From: CAYLNH01 sp964384625
GTDB lineage: Bacteria > Verrucomicrobiota > Lentisphaeria > JABSQK01
Direction: 5' to 3'
NCBI GenBank assembly: GCA_964384625.1
Contig: CAYLNH010000179.1
Location: 1 to 14,424 of the forward strand
DNA: 14,424 bases
The notes beneath the pieces are model-generated. The model was not told the DNA's origin and searched no databases. It saw only the letters and a list, made by a program, of their open reading frames with translations. Positions 1 to 5,843 of the stretch are shown here, one piece after another (position 1 is the stretch's first letter; each line of letters begins with the position of its first letter). A program made the position numbers and the translations under genes.

Positions 1-17
1 GAAAATTCAGCCGGAGG

Positions 18-54
18 CTAAAACAGCTCGAAGAAATACCTTTTCTTCAGAGCT
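18..54 (-). terminator. Candidate intrinsic terminator after aat
   Basis: On the minus strand, just past the aat stop, an inverted repeat pairs positions 50-54 plus 42-48 with 30-36 plus 25-29 (about 12 bp with one bulged base at 49 and a 5-nt loop). It is followed by GTTTTAGCC. The stem is fairly A/T-rich and the U-run is only four long, so termination strength is uncertain. Its place directly after the last gene of the nadK-aat unit supports the call. Confidence 0.5.
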
Positions 55-59
55 GGCGG

Positions 60-674
60 CTATTGCATCGCCCTACCGCCCCATTCGACGTCCAGTGAGA
101 TCGCCTCAGAAAGCCGTTGCTCGTACTCCTCCCGAGTGATTTCACAGGCGCCGAAACGCGCCAGGTGCGGCGTCATATACTGGACATCCAGAAGAACGTA
201 GCCGCGCTGCCGCAGCCGCTCGACCAGATGCACCAGAGCGACCTTGGACGCATCGCGGCGGCGATGGAACATCGACTCGCCGAAGAACGCCCCGCCGATC
301 GCCACGCCGTACAGGCCGCCCACCAGTTCGTCGCCCTCGTAGCATTCCACCGAATGCGCCCAACCGTGCGCCGCCAAAGCGGTATACGACTGGACGATCG
401 CCTCGCTGATCCAGGTGTCCGGATGCCGGGGCCGCGGCGCCGCGCAGGCCCGGATCACCGCCTCGAAAGCCTGGTCGGCAACCACCCGATACCGCCCCTG
501 ACGAACCACCCGGCGAAGAGAACGGCTGACATGAAAACCGGCCAACGGGATGATCGCCCGCTCGTCCGGCGCAAACCAGAAAATCTCATTGCCCAACTCC
601 GGCACCGCCATCGGGAAAATCCCCATCCGATAGCCCTGCAGCAGCAACTCCGGTGTGAGTTCAGCCGGATCCAT
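60..674 (-). CDS. aat: Leucyl/phenylalanyl-tRNA--protein transferase
   Basis: Transfers Leu or Phe from aminoacyl-tRNA to proteins with N-terminal Lys or Arg, creating N-degrons for ClpS/ClpAP in the cytoplasm (family knowledge). The 204-residue product is of typical length. It shows the family's N-terminal GIFPM block (~18-22), the WFAPDERAIIPL block (~33-44), FHVSRSLRR (~47-55), the AHSVECYEGDELVGGLYGVA core, the GESMFHRRRDASK block and a C-terminal D-x-Q...HLARFGACEITREEY segment. The start ATG overlaps the NAD kinase stop as TGATG, implying translational coupling. No clpS or clpA lies in the window. Identification is firm; the pairing with NAD kinase is not one I know as a standard operon. 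Confidence 0.93.
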   Translation of the reverse strand: MDPAELTPELLLQGYRMGIFPMAVPELGNEIFWFAPDERAIIPLAGFHVSRSLRRVVRQGRYRVVADQAFEAVIRACAAPRPRHPDTWISEAIVQSYTALAAHGWAHSVECYEGDELVGGLYGVAIGGAFFGESMFHRRRDASKVALVHLVERLRQRGYVLLDVQYMTPHLARFGACEITREEYEQRLSEAISLDVEWGGRAMQ

Positions 675-1582
675 CAGCGGCCGGTCTTCCCGCGACGGGG
701 ATTGTATACCTTGGCCGTATCCGTCAGAATCAGCCGCAACGGCAGCTCGGCGTTGCGGACAACCAGCTCCTTGCCGTGGCCAAAGGGCAGCCGGCAGTGA
801 GAGCCGTCGAGAAAGAGCATCCCCTCCCGCATCTGCGACTGAATTCGCAACTCGACATCAGCGCCGACCAGACCGCCCGTCAACGCATAATGGATTCCCG
901 ATCCCCGAAACAACTCCCGCGGCCGGTACTGTCGCCGCCTCGAACCGGGCGCCATCAGCTTGCCGCCGGCGGAACGGATCGAGCCGCTCGACCCCAGAGC
1001 CGTACTCACCCAGATCCCGGATCCACGCTGTTCCTCCTGCTCGTCGCCCAGGCGCAGAACGTACCGCGTCATCGCCGCCGGCCACCGATGCGACACCAGC
1101 AGCTCGTTCATGACCGTCATCTCCAGTGGCTCACCACCCAGCTGCAGACTGAACCGGTTGAACCGCCGGCTCTTCAACGTGCCTCGCAACACCCGGTCCA
1201 GAACCGCCGCGAAATCCGCCCCCGTCGCCGCACAAAAGTGCCCGTGGCTGCGGGCCGGATCCGAGTTGACTCCCAATAACGGTTGCTCGCGAACGCTGCG
1301 CGCCGCCTCGATCAATGTGCCGTCGCCCCCCACTGCAACAACGAAATCATAGGTCGAAGCATCCACATGCCGGGCCCGATAGACCTTGCGGAAACTGACC
1401 TTCGCATCGCGCAACACCGACTCCACCGTCGCCAGAGCGTCCAGATGCGCCTCGTGAGCCTGCCGGTAGCGCGCCATATCCGCCTCGGAAAAATGCTGGT
1501 CCGCCTTCGTCGTCCGCTTCTCCAGAAAGTAGATCTGGTACAGGCTCTTCTTGTAGACCAGGAGGACGCTTTCAGGTTTCAT
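674..1582 (-). CDS. nadK: NAD(+) kinase, NADK2-like
   Basis: Phosphorylates NAD to NADP in the cytoplasm. From the chosen start the protein has 302 residues. It shows the GGDGT nucleotide-binding motif (85-89), a VNSDPARSHGHFC stretch (~105-117) typical of the NADK2-like branch, the conserved NE pair (159-160) and a glycine/serine-rich GSGIWVSTALGSSGS segment followed by SAGG (187-207), the counterpart of the usual TPTGSTAYxxSAGG. The frame stays open upstream to an ATG at 1660, but those 26 extra residues look unlike the family, whose members begin near KxxxVLLVYKKS, so I use the ATG at 1582. The ribosome-binding site there is weak, leaving the start only moderately sure. A candidate promoter lies at 1641-1670. 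aat follows with a TGATG overlap. Confidence 0.85.
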   Translation of the reverse strand: MKPESVLLVYKKSLYQIYFLEKRTTKADQHFSEADMARYRQAHEAHLDALATVESVLRDAKVSFRKVYRARHVDASTYDFVVAVGGDGTLIEAARSVREQPLLGVNSDPARSHGHFCAATGADFAAVLDRVLRGTLKSRRFNRFSLQLGGEPLEMTVMNELLVSHRWPAAMTRYVLRLGDEQEEQRGSGIWVSTALGSSGSIRSAGGKLMAPGSRRRQYRPRELFRGSGIHYALTGGLVGADVELRIQSQMREGMLFLDGSHCRLPFGHGKELVVRNAELPLRLILTDTAKVYNPRRGKTGR

Positions 1583-1640
1583 CGCAAGTCCGGCTTCGAA
1601 AATCGCCGCCACATGGGGTTTCAGTCCGCAACTGCCGCAA

Positions 1641-1670
1641 ATAACATGCTGAGGCGGCATCAGAAGTCAA
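1641..1670 (-). promoter_or_regulatory. Candidate sigma-70-type promoter for nadK-aat
   Basis: On the minus strand TTGACT (1665-1670) is followed after 18 bp by TGTTAT (1641-1646). It lies downstream of the terminator of sRNA copy 1, so nadK could be transcribed independently of the sRNA. If real, transcription would start near 1634, about 50 nt before the preferred nadK ATG, and would exclude the alternative ATG at 1660. Motif match only. Confidence 0.4.
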
Positions 1671-1687
1671 CGCCTCGTGCGACGGAC

Positions 1688-1722
1688 AAAAAAAAACGGA
1701 CCGGACTAATGTGGCCGGCCCG
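1688..1722 (-). terminator. Intrinsic terminator of sRNA copy 1
   Basis: GC-rich 8-bp hairpin (arms 1715-1722 and 1697-1704, 10-nt loop) immediately followed on the minus strand by nine T (1688-1696). This is a textbook Rho-independent terminator. Confidence 0.85.
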
Positions 1723-1751
1723 CCTATGGGGTGGGTTTTTGGGGAGAATCA
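1688..1751 (-). ncRNA. Putative small RNA, copy 1 of 3
   Basis: A minus-strand transcript of about 62-64 nt, bounded by a promoter (1758-1786) and an intrinsic terminator. It begins GAUUCUCCCC, runs through a C-rich stretch with no strong self-pairing (AAAAACCCACCCCAUAGG), then forms an 8-bp stem (1715-1722 with 1697-1704; one G-U pair) around a 10-nt loop, and ends in nine U (1688-1696). The first ~36 nt and the whole stem are identical in the two other copies. The stem is fully paired only in the minus-strand RNA; on the plus strand the G-U becomes an A-C mismatch. Not a family I recognise. Function is unknown; a trans-acting antisense RNA is the leading guess. Confidence 0.7.
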
Positions 1752-1757
1752 TTAGTG

Positions 1758-1786
1758 TATATAGGAAACTCCGCCCGCCGTTGCAA
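1758..1786 (-). promoter_or_regulatory. Promoter of sRNA copy 1
   Basis: TTGCAA (1781-1786), 17-bp spacer, TATATA (1758-1763) on the minus strand. The predicted start at about 1750-1751 coincides with the point where sequence shared by all three copies becomes invariant. The spacer is unlike those of copies 2 and 3 although the hexamers and spacing agree. Confidence 0.7.
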
Positions 1787-1797
1787 GACCCATATTT

Positions 1798-1816
1798 GCT
1801 TTTTCACAGAAAAAGC
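1798..1816. repeat. A/T-rich inverted repeat upstream of sRNA promoter 1
   Basis: Perfect 8-bp arms GCTTTTTC / GAAAAAGC around ACA, ending 11 bp before the -35 box of copy 1. A comparable inverted repeat precedes copies 2 and 3. It could be an UP-element-like or regulator-binding site; no U-run follows, so it is not an obvious terminator. Confidence 0.55.
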
Positions 1817-1854
1817 AATCAGCTACGGGCGGAATGACTTATTGACGCAGGCAC

Positions 1855-1888
1855 AAAAAAAACGGACCGGACTAATTTGACCGGCCCG
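1855..1888 (-). terminator. Intrinsic terminator of sRNA copy 2
   Basis: The same 8-bp GC-rich stem as copy 1 (arms 1881-1888 and 1863-1870) followed by eight T on the minus strand (1855-1862). Confidence 0.85.
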
Positions 1889-1918
1889 CCTATGGGGTGG
1901 GTTTTTGGGGAGAATCAC
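1855..1918 (-). ncRNA. Putative small RNA, copy 2 of 3
   Basis: Same architecture as copy 1: promoter at 1925-1953, invariant C-rich 5' part, 8-bp stem (1881-1888 with 1863-1870) and eight U (1855-1862). It differs from copies 1 and 3 at only two bases of the transcript, both in the 10-nt loop (UCAAAUUAGU instead of CCACAUUAGU). The unit from U-run to upstream inverted repeat is 129 bp, the same as in copy 1. Confidence 0.7.
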
Positions 1919-1924
1919 TTATTC

Positions 1925-1953
1925 ATAATAGGATTCGATCAGTTTGATTGCAA
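1925..1953 (-). promoter_or_regulatory. Promoter of sRNA copy 2
   Basis: TTGCAA (1948-1953), 17-bp spacer, TATTAT (1925-1930) on the minus strand. It has the same -35 hexamer as copy 1 and the best -10 match of the three. The predicted start is about 1916-1918. Confidence 0.7.
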
Positions 1954-1963
1954 GGCCCTTTAT

Positions 1964-1983
1964 GACTTTTTTCCGAAAAAATC
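1964..1983. repeat. A/T-rich inverted repeat upstream of sRNA promoter 2
   Basis: T6 and A6 runs flanking CCG, with partly pairing GAC and TC ends. It ends 10 bp before the -35 box of copy 2, almost the same position as the inverted repeat of copy 1. Confidence 0.5.
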
Positions 1984-1989
1984 AGGAAT

Positions 1990-2128
1990 ATCATGAAAAA
2001 CAACCCCTTTCTTGGGCGGCAGGGCCTGCCCGGGCAGGCAGGCGCCCGGCTTGTCCGGCGCCGGTTTCGGCGGGATGACGCTCAGAACAGGGCGCAACCG
2101 GCGGCCGCGCCGGGGAACTGCAACAGAC
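1990..2128. other. GC-rich palindromic segment between sRNA copies 2 and 3
   Basis: A stretch with no coding support that separates copy 3 from copy 2 by about 107 bp more than copies 1 and 2 are separated. It contains the perfect 16-bp palindrome GCCTGCCCGGGCAGGC (2024-2039) and the perfect 10-bp palindrome CCGGCGCCGG (2055-2064). Its composition differs from the A/T-rich promoter regions around it. It may be an inserted repeat unit; I do not recognise a family. Confidence 0.4.
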
Positions 2129-2164
2129 AAAAAAAAAACGGACCGGACTAATGTGGCCGGCCCG
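2129..2164 (-). terminator. Intrinsic terminator of sRNA copy 3
   Basis: The shared 8-bp stem (arms 2157-2164 and 2139-2146) followed on the minus strand by ten T (2129-2138), the longest U-run of the three copies. Confidence 0.85.
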
Positions 2165-2193
2165 CCTATGGGGTGGGTTTTTGGGGAGAATCA
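2129..2193 (-). ncRNA. Putative small RNA, copy 3 of 3
   Basis: Same transcript as copy 1 with no base difference from GAUUC to the end of the stem, and ten U at the end (2129-2138). Stem arms are 2157-2164 and 2139-2146. The promoter is at 2200-2228. A reading frame passes through this copy from a GTG at about 2194, but it carries no ribosome-binding site and has no stop conserved among copies, so an RNA product is the better reading. Confidence 0.7.
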
Positions 2194-2199
2194 CTTCCT

Positions 2200-2228
2200 G
2201 ATATAGAAAACTCCTCAGGTGATTTCAA
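2200..2228 (-). promoter_or_regulatory. Promoter of sRNA copy 3
   Basis: TTGAAA (2223-2228), 17-bp spacer, TATATC (2200-2205) on the minus strand. The predicted start is about 2192-2194, at the same place relative to the conserved transcript as in copies 1 and 2. Confidence 0.68.
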
Positions 2229-2250
2229 GAGGGGTTGACCTAAATTTGTC

Positions 2251-2265
2251 GAAAATCTGATTTTC
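2251..2265. repeat. A/T-rich inverted repeat upstream of sRNA promoter 3
   Basis: Perfect 7-bp arms GAAAATC / GATTTTC around a single T. It ends 22 bp before the -35 box, about one helical turn further than in copies 1 and 2. Confidence 0.45.
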
Positions 2266-2303
2266 TTCCCCGACTGCAGCCGCGCGCCGAGAGGCGGGCT
2301 TTT

Positions 2304-2356
2304 CGGACCGGCGCTTGGCCTCCGTCCCTGGCTGGGAACCTTACGCCGAGCCCATC
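2304..2356 (+). repeat. ~53-bp dispersed repeat, copy A
   Basis: This segment, running from CGGACCGGCGCTTGG to ACGCCGAGCCCATC, recurs in inverted orientation at 5844-5895 with three mismatches and one indel by eye. Both copies lie in non-coding DNA. The rest of 2266-2400 shows nothing else I can support. Confidence 0.7.
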
Positions 2357-2400
2357 CGGGCGGTTATGCCGGCCTTGGATTCCATCCAGTCGGCGGAACT

Positions 2401-3423
2401 TCAGCCGTCGAGGATGGCCGCCAGCTCCGTCGCGGCCAGTGCCGGGCTGATGACGTCGTCGCGGCAGAGTTGTCGCGGCAAGGGGCACTCACGCTCCAGG
2501 CATGGGGCGCAATCGACTTTGGTGCGCAGAACCCGGTGGCCCTGGCCGTAGGGCCCGGTTTTCTCCGGGGAGGTGGGGCCGAAAAGAGCGACAGTCGGCA
2601 CGCCGAGTGCCGCGGCGATATGCATGGGGCCGCTGTCATTGGTCAACAACGCCCGGCTGCGGCGCAGCAGTTGCACCATCAGCGGCAAGGAGGTCCTTCC
2701 CATCAGATTGACGGTGTTGCCGGGCGTCCGGTCAAGGACCTCCTTGCCGATGTCGGTTTCAGTCCCGAGCAGCCAGAACTGGACGTCCGGCCGGGAATCC
2801 CGGACCGCGGCGATGGCGGCGGCGAAGAAGCTGGGCGGCCAGGTTTTGCTGGGCCAGCGGGAAGCTGGGGCAACCGCAATCAGCTGTTTGTCGAGGTGGT
2901 GTTCCGCGAGGATCTGATCGGCTTCGGCCTCCAGTTCGGGCAGGTTTTTGAAGCGCGGGGGAGCATACGGTTCATCTGCCTGAAGCACCTGGTTGACGAG
3001 GAAGATGTTTTTGTCAACGGCGTGCTGGAGGTGTTCGGGCACCGGGATACTGCGGCCGTAGAATTTCGGGGCGAGTTCTCTGGCATCGGCAAAGCCGAAG
3101 GTATTGCTTCGGTCGCCGGCGAAATAGCTGCAGACGCCGCTGCGAAACAGTCCCTGGAAATCGATGACACAGTCCCAATCGGCGTTGCTGAGTTGCCGGA
3201 GAAAGCGCAGGAAGTCGGGGAAATTTCGCAGTTTGCCCCACTCTCGCCGGCGGAACACGAGGATCTCGTCGACATCGGCGGACAGTTCAAGGAAGGTGCG
3301 CAGGCTGTCGTTTACCAGCCAACTGAGATGTGCGTCCGGATGTTTTTTTTTTATGATCCGGGCGGCGGGCAAGGTATGGACGATATCACCGAGGGAACTG
3401 GGCTTGATGATCAGGAAGCGCAT
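2401..3423 (-). CDS. Glycosyltransferase family 9 (LPS heptosyltransferase-like)
   Basis: 340 residues, usual for ADP-heptose:LPS heptosyltransferases, which add heptose to the Kdo-lipid A inner core at the cytoplasmic face of the inner membrane. The N-terminus MRFLIIKPSSLGDIVHTLPA is diagnostic, with the LGD aspartate at 13 matching the proposed catalytic base of WaaC. Further marks are DWDCVIDFQGLFRS (82-95), an APASRWPSKTWP sugar-nucleotide loop (185-196), NDSGPMHIAAALGVPTVALFGPTSP (262-286) and a C-terminal cysteine set (C305, C308, C313, C320) common in the family. It starts 8 bp after the metallophosphoesterase stop, so the two are cotranscribed. Whether it acts as heptosyltransferase I, II or another GT9 enzyme cannot be told from sequence alone. 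Confidence 0.88.
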   Translation of the reverse strand: MRFLIIKPSSLGDIVHTLPAARIIKKKHPDAHLSWLVNDSLRTFLELSADVDEILVFRRREWGKLRNFPDFLRFLRQLSNADWDCVIDFQGLFRSGVCSYFAGDRSNTFGFADARELAPKFYGRSIPVPEHLQHAVDKNIFLVNQVLQADEPYAPPRFKNLPELEAEADQILAEHHLDKQLIAVAPASRWPSKTWPPSFFAAAIAAVRDSRPDVQFWLLGTETDIGKEVLDRTPGNTVNLMGRTSLPLMVQLLRRSRALLTNDSGPMHIAAALGVPTVALFGPTSPEKTGPYGQGHRVLRTKVDCAPCLERECPLPRQLCRDDVISPALAATELAAILDG

Positions 3424-3431
3424 CAGCAGTC

Positions 3432-4157
3432 CTACTGCCCACGCTCCAGGCGCAGGGCGAGGCGTTCCGGCAGGCCGGCATCAAGGATTTTCTGCTGGGC
3501 GGTCTTGATGTCGTATTCGACGCGATAGAGCCGGATGATGTTCTCGTTGGTGTCGTAGCAGACAAAAGCAGACCGCCAGTCGCCATCGCGGGGCTGGCCG
3601 ACACTGCCGACATTGACAAGGTACTTATGGCCGGGCTGAACCTTGATTTCCTGGTACTTGCCGCCGGCGATCGTGCCGAATTTCTCGAAGGCCAGGGGGA
3701 CATGGCTGTGGCCGCAGAAACAGATCTGCGAAAACTGGTAGCTGAAACTGGCGCCGGCCGAGTGCTTGTCGAAGATGTAGCCCCACCGCCGGGGCGAATC
3801 CAGCGTCGCATGGACGATGGTGATCTTGCCGATCTGAATCGACAGCCGCAGGTTTTTGAGATACTCACGCTGTTCGTCGCTCAACTGCTGGCGGGTCCAT
3901 TCGATAGCGAAAGCGGCCTGCGGGTTGAACCCGATCAGTTCTGAATCCTCCGACGCCTGCTCATCATGGTTTCCCATGACCACGCCGGCCAACGGCAGTC
4001 CGCGAACCTTGTCCAGACAAGTCGCCGGATCCGCGTTATAGCCGACGATATCCCCGATGCACAGATACTTCTCAACGCCGAGCTCTTCGCACTTGTTCAG
4101 GACTGCAGTTAAGGCCTCCAGGTTACTGTGAATATCGCCGATGACTGCATACTTCAT
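3432..4157 (-). CDS. Calcineurin-like metallophosphoesterase (YfcE/MJ0936-type)
   Basis: A 241-residue cytoplasmic phosphoesterase with all metal-binding motifs of the family: GDIHSN (7-12), GDIVGY (35-40), GNHDE (62-66), VHATL with His116, and GHSHVP (149-154). It ends in the short C-terminal part that follows VNVGSVGQPRDGD, as in single-domain bacterial members acting on phosphodiesters or nucleotides. The substrate cannot be assigned. An AGGAAG ribosome-binding site (4164-4169) sits 6 bp before the ATG. The heptosyltransferase gene follows after 8 bp, so a link to envelope sugar metabolism is possible but unproven. The 231 bp upstream contain no convincing gene. Confidence 0.88.
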   Translation of the reverse strand: MKYAVIGDIHSNLEALTAVLNKCEELGVEKYLCIGDIVGYNADPATCLDKVRGLPLAGVVMGNHDEQASEDSELIGFNPQAAFAIEWTRQQLSDEQREYLKNLRLSIQIGKITIVHATLDSPRRWGYIFDKHSAGASFSYQFSQICFCGHSHVPLAFEKFGTIAGGKYQEIKVQPGHKYLVNVGSVGQPRDGDWRSAFVCYDTNENIIRLYRVEYDIKTAQQKILDAGLPERLALRLERGQ

Positions 4158-4388
4158 CTAGTTCTTCCTAAACTGCTGAGAAACTGACATCCGCGCTTAA
4201 CACCGCGGACACAAAAAGTCAAAGGGAATGACGCGGCCGAAATCAAGCCTGTCCTGCGCTTCGTTGCTGTGTAGAAAGAGTAAAGCCATTTTGCCGAAGT
4301 TCAACGCCTGCCAAGGCAAATTTTTCCCGTGTGACAGCGGGAGGAAGCTTCCGGGGAAGCGGGCCTTGGGACAATGCCTCAACCGTTT

Positions 4389-5768
4389 TCAGACGTCTTC
4401 CGGTCGAGCCAGCTCGCGGTACAGTTTGAGCAGGCCCTGCTGGGTACAGGCATCGCAGACCACCCGCCGCGAACGACTGGGCGGTACAAAGAAGAACTGC
4501 GTCGCCTCCTTGAACTGCCGGTTATTCTGCAGCCGCGGCATGGCCAGCAACAGGTCCCGGCCCTTGCGGCAGTCGGCCGGCCGGTTGTTCAGCAGGCACC
4601 AGGCGAAGAACAGCGGGATCGCGACATTGACCAGCATGTCGTTCACCCGATTCCGCCCCAGCAGCGCGGCCGGCTTCTCCAGACGCCGGGCGAACGTGTA
4701 GAACGACCGCCAGCGGTCGTCCGCGAAGTTCAGGCCGTCCTGCAGTTGCTTCAGCGCCGCGGCGCCGGAGGCCGCTTTGGCGATCACGTTGATCATCCAG
4801 GTGCCCGGGCAGCAGGCCGTCTGCTCCAATAACAGCGACAACGCCAGGAGGCGGCGCTCCGGGCAGTTGTAGGGGCGCTGGCCGCGATGCCAGCGAATCT
4901 GGCGGAACTCGCGCCGGCGACACCACCACGCCGCCCACATCTCCTGCACCAGCGACTCGAGGTCAGGCAGGATCTGCACCCGGCTCGGATCCGGCAACAG
5001 CCCGGCGGCACCGAAAAGGACGGCCCGCAGCGTCGTCCCCCGAAGATCATTGAGGTCGGCCAACGGCAGCATGGCAGCCAGCTCGGCAAAGGCCGTACGG
5101 TTGCTCTTGTAGCCCATGGCATCGCAAAGCAGTTCATAAACGGTGCGGTCCAGCCCCTGCTGCACAACGCGCTCACCGATGTTGCGCGCCTTCTGCAGGA
5201 TTCGCGCGATGCCGTAGGACTGGAACAGATCGTGCAGCGGTTCGTCGCCGAGTTCGGCCAACTGTGCCGACCAACTGCCGGCCGGCACCTGCCGGGCGTA
5301 GGGATACCCCACCACGCTGTGTTCGTCGATCAGTTCCTCCAGGGAAACACGCAGATGGTCGCGGACACAAAAGGTCGGCAGATCCACCTGAGCCGCAGAA
5401 TCCTCCCAGACCACGTGCAGAATGACCGGGGCATAGGCCGGATCCCGGCCGTGACCGTGTTGCTCCCAGTTGCGCGGCCGCAGATGGACCTCGACCGGCC
5501 CCCGGTGCGACACGCCGTCGATGAACAACACCGCATCCCGGAAGTCCGGGCCGGACGCCACGTTCCAGGTGCCCGGATGGACCACCTCCAGGCGGCGGCC
5601 GTCAACCGTCTGCAACGGCCCGCGGAAGAGTTGCTCGTTCCAGGCGATCTGCACGATGCGTTCCTGAAAGTACGGCTCCCCGTCGTGGCGGATCAGACAT
5701 TCATCAAACAGCACATCAGCATACAGTTGTTGGATCCGGACAGCCGGACCCACAGCGTGGGTGGACAT
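4389..5768 (-). CDS. DUF2851 family protein of unknown function
   Basis: 459 residues matching the DUF2851 pattern as I know it: an E-x-x-V-x-x-x-W-x-x-x-L-F start (~37-49), LQTVDGRRLEVVHPGTWNVASGPDF (~52-76), RGPVEVHLRPRNWEQHGHGRDPAY (~88-111) and ILHVVWEDSA (~115-124), with a mostly helical, Arg/Leu-rich remainder ending in VCDACTQQGLLKLY. The acidic and histidine residues of the first 125 residues (GPDF, EVH, H-x-H, HVV) look like an enzyme active site, but no function is established to my knowledge. No signal peptide or membrane segment is seen. It is transcribed alone, with non-coding DNA on both sides. The start ATG has only a weak GGGG-type ribosome-binding site, and the true start could be slightly internal. 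Confidence 0.85.
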   Translation of the reverse strand: MSTHAVGPAVRIQQLYADVLFDECLIRHDGEPYFQERIVQIAWNEQLFRGPLQTVDGRRLEVVHPGTWNVASGPDFRDAVLFIDGVSHRGPVEVHLRPRNWEQHGHGRDPAYAPVILHVVWEDSAAQVDLPTFCVRDHLRVSLEELIDEHSVVGYPYARQVPAGSWSAQLAELGDEPLHDLFQSYGIARILQKARNIGERVVQQGLDRTVYELLCDAMGYKSNRTAFAELAAMLPLADLNDLRGTTLRAVLFGAAGLLPDPSRVQILPDLESLVQEMWAAWWCRRREFRQIRWHRGQRPYNCPERRLLALSLLLEQTACCPGTWMINVIAKAASGAAALKQLQDGLNFADDRWRSFYTFARRLEKPAALLGRNRVNDMLVNVAIPLFFAWCLLNNRPADCRKGRDLLLAMPRLQNNRQFKEATQFFFVPPSRSRRVVCDACTQQGLLKLYRELARPEDV

Positions 5769-5843
5769 GGCGTAACCCCGATTTTCAAGTGATTCACATT
5801 CGCCCGAGCAGGCAATCCCGCAAGTCGGTCTTGCAGGACCTCA

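Noticed and set aside
1583..1660. N-terminal extension of NAD kinase from the ATG at 1660
   Set aside because: The 26 extra residues do not resemble the family and would overlap the candidate nadK promoter; kept only as an alternative start.
1688..2193. The repeats as CsrB/RsmY-type protein sponges
   Set aside because: No GGA-in-loop motifs in the minus-strand transcript; GGA occurs only on the complementary strand.
1991..2194. A 67-codon frame running through sRNA copy 3, with a similar ILPKNPPHRRAG frame in copies 1 and 2 (possible leader peptide)
   Set aside because: No Shine-Dalgarno sequence, the start would be at or next to the predicted transcription start, start codons differ (ATG, GTG, GTG), no stop is shared, and the frame runs through the terminator hairpin and U-run.
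1684..2195. Three near-identical repeats as a small CRISPR array
   Set aside because: Each repeat is over 60 bp, spacing is uneven (167 and 274 bp), the units contain their own promoters and terminators, and there are no cas genes.
4194..4222. Possible promoter for the metallophosphoesterase (TTGACT, 17 bp, TAAGCG)
   Set aside because: Good -35 but the -10 matches consensus at only two of six positions.
4197..4382. 61-codon minus-strand frame after the DUF2851 gene
   Set aside because: TTG start without ribosome-binding site, no recognisable domain; nothing else is supported in 4158-4388.
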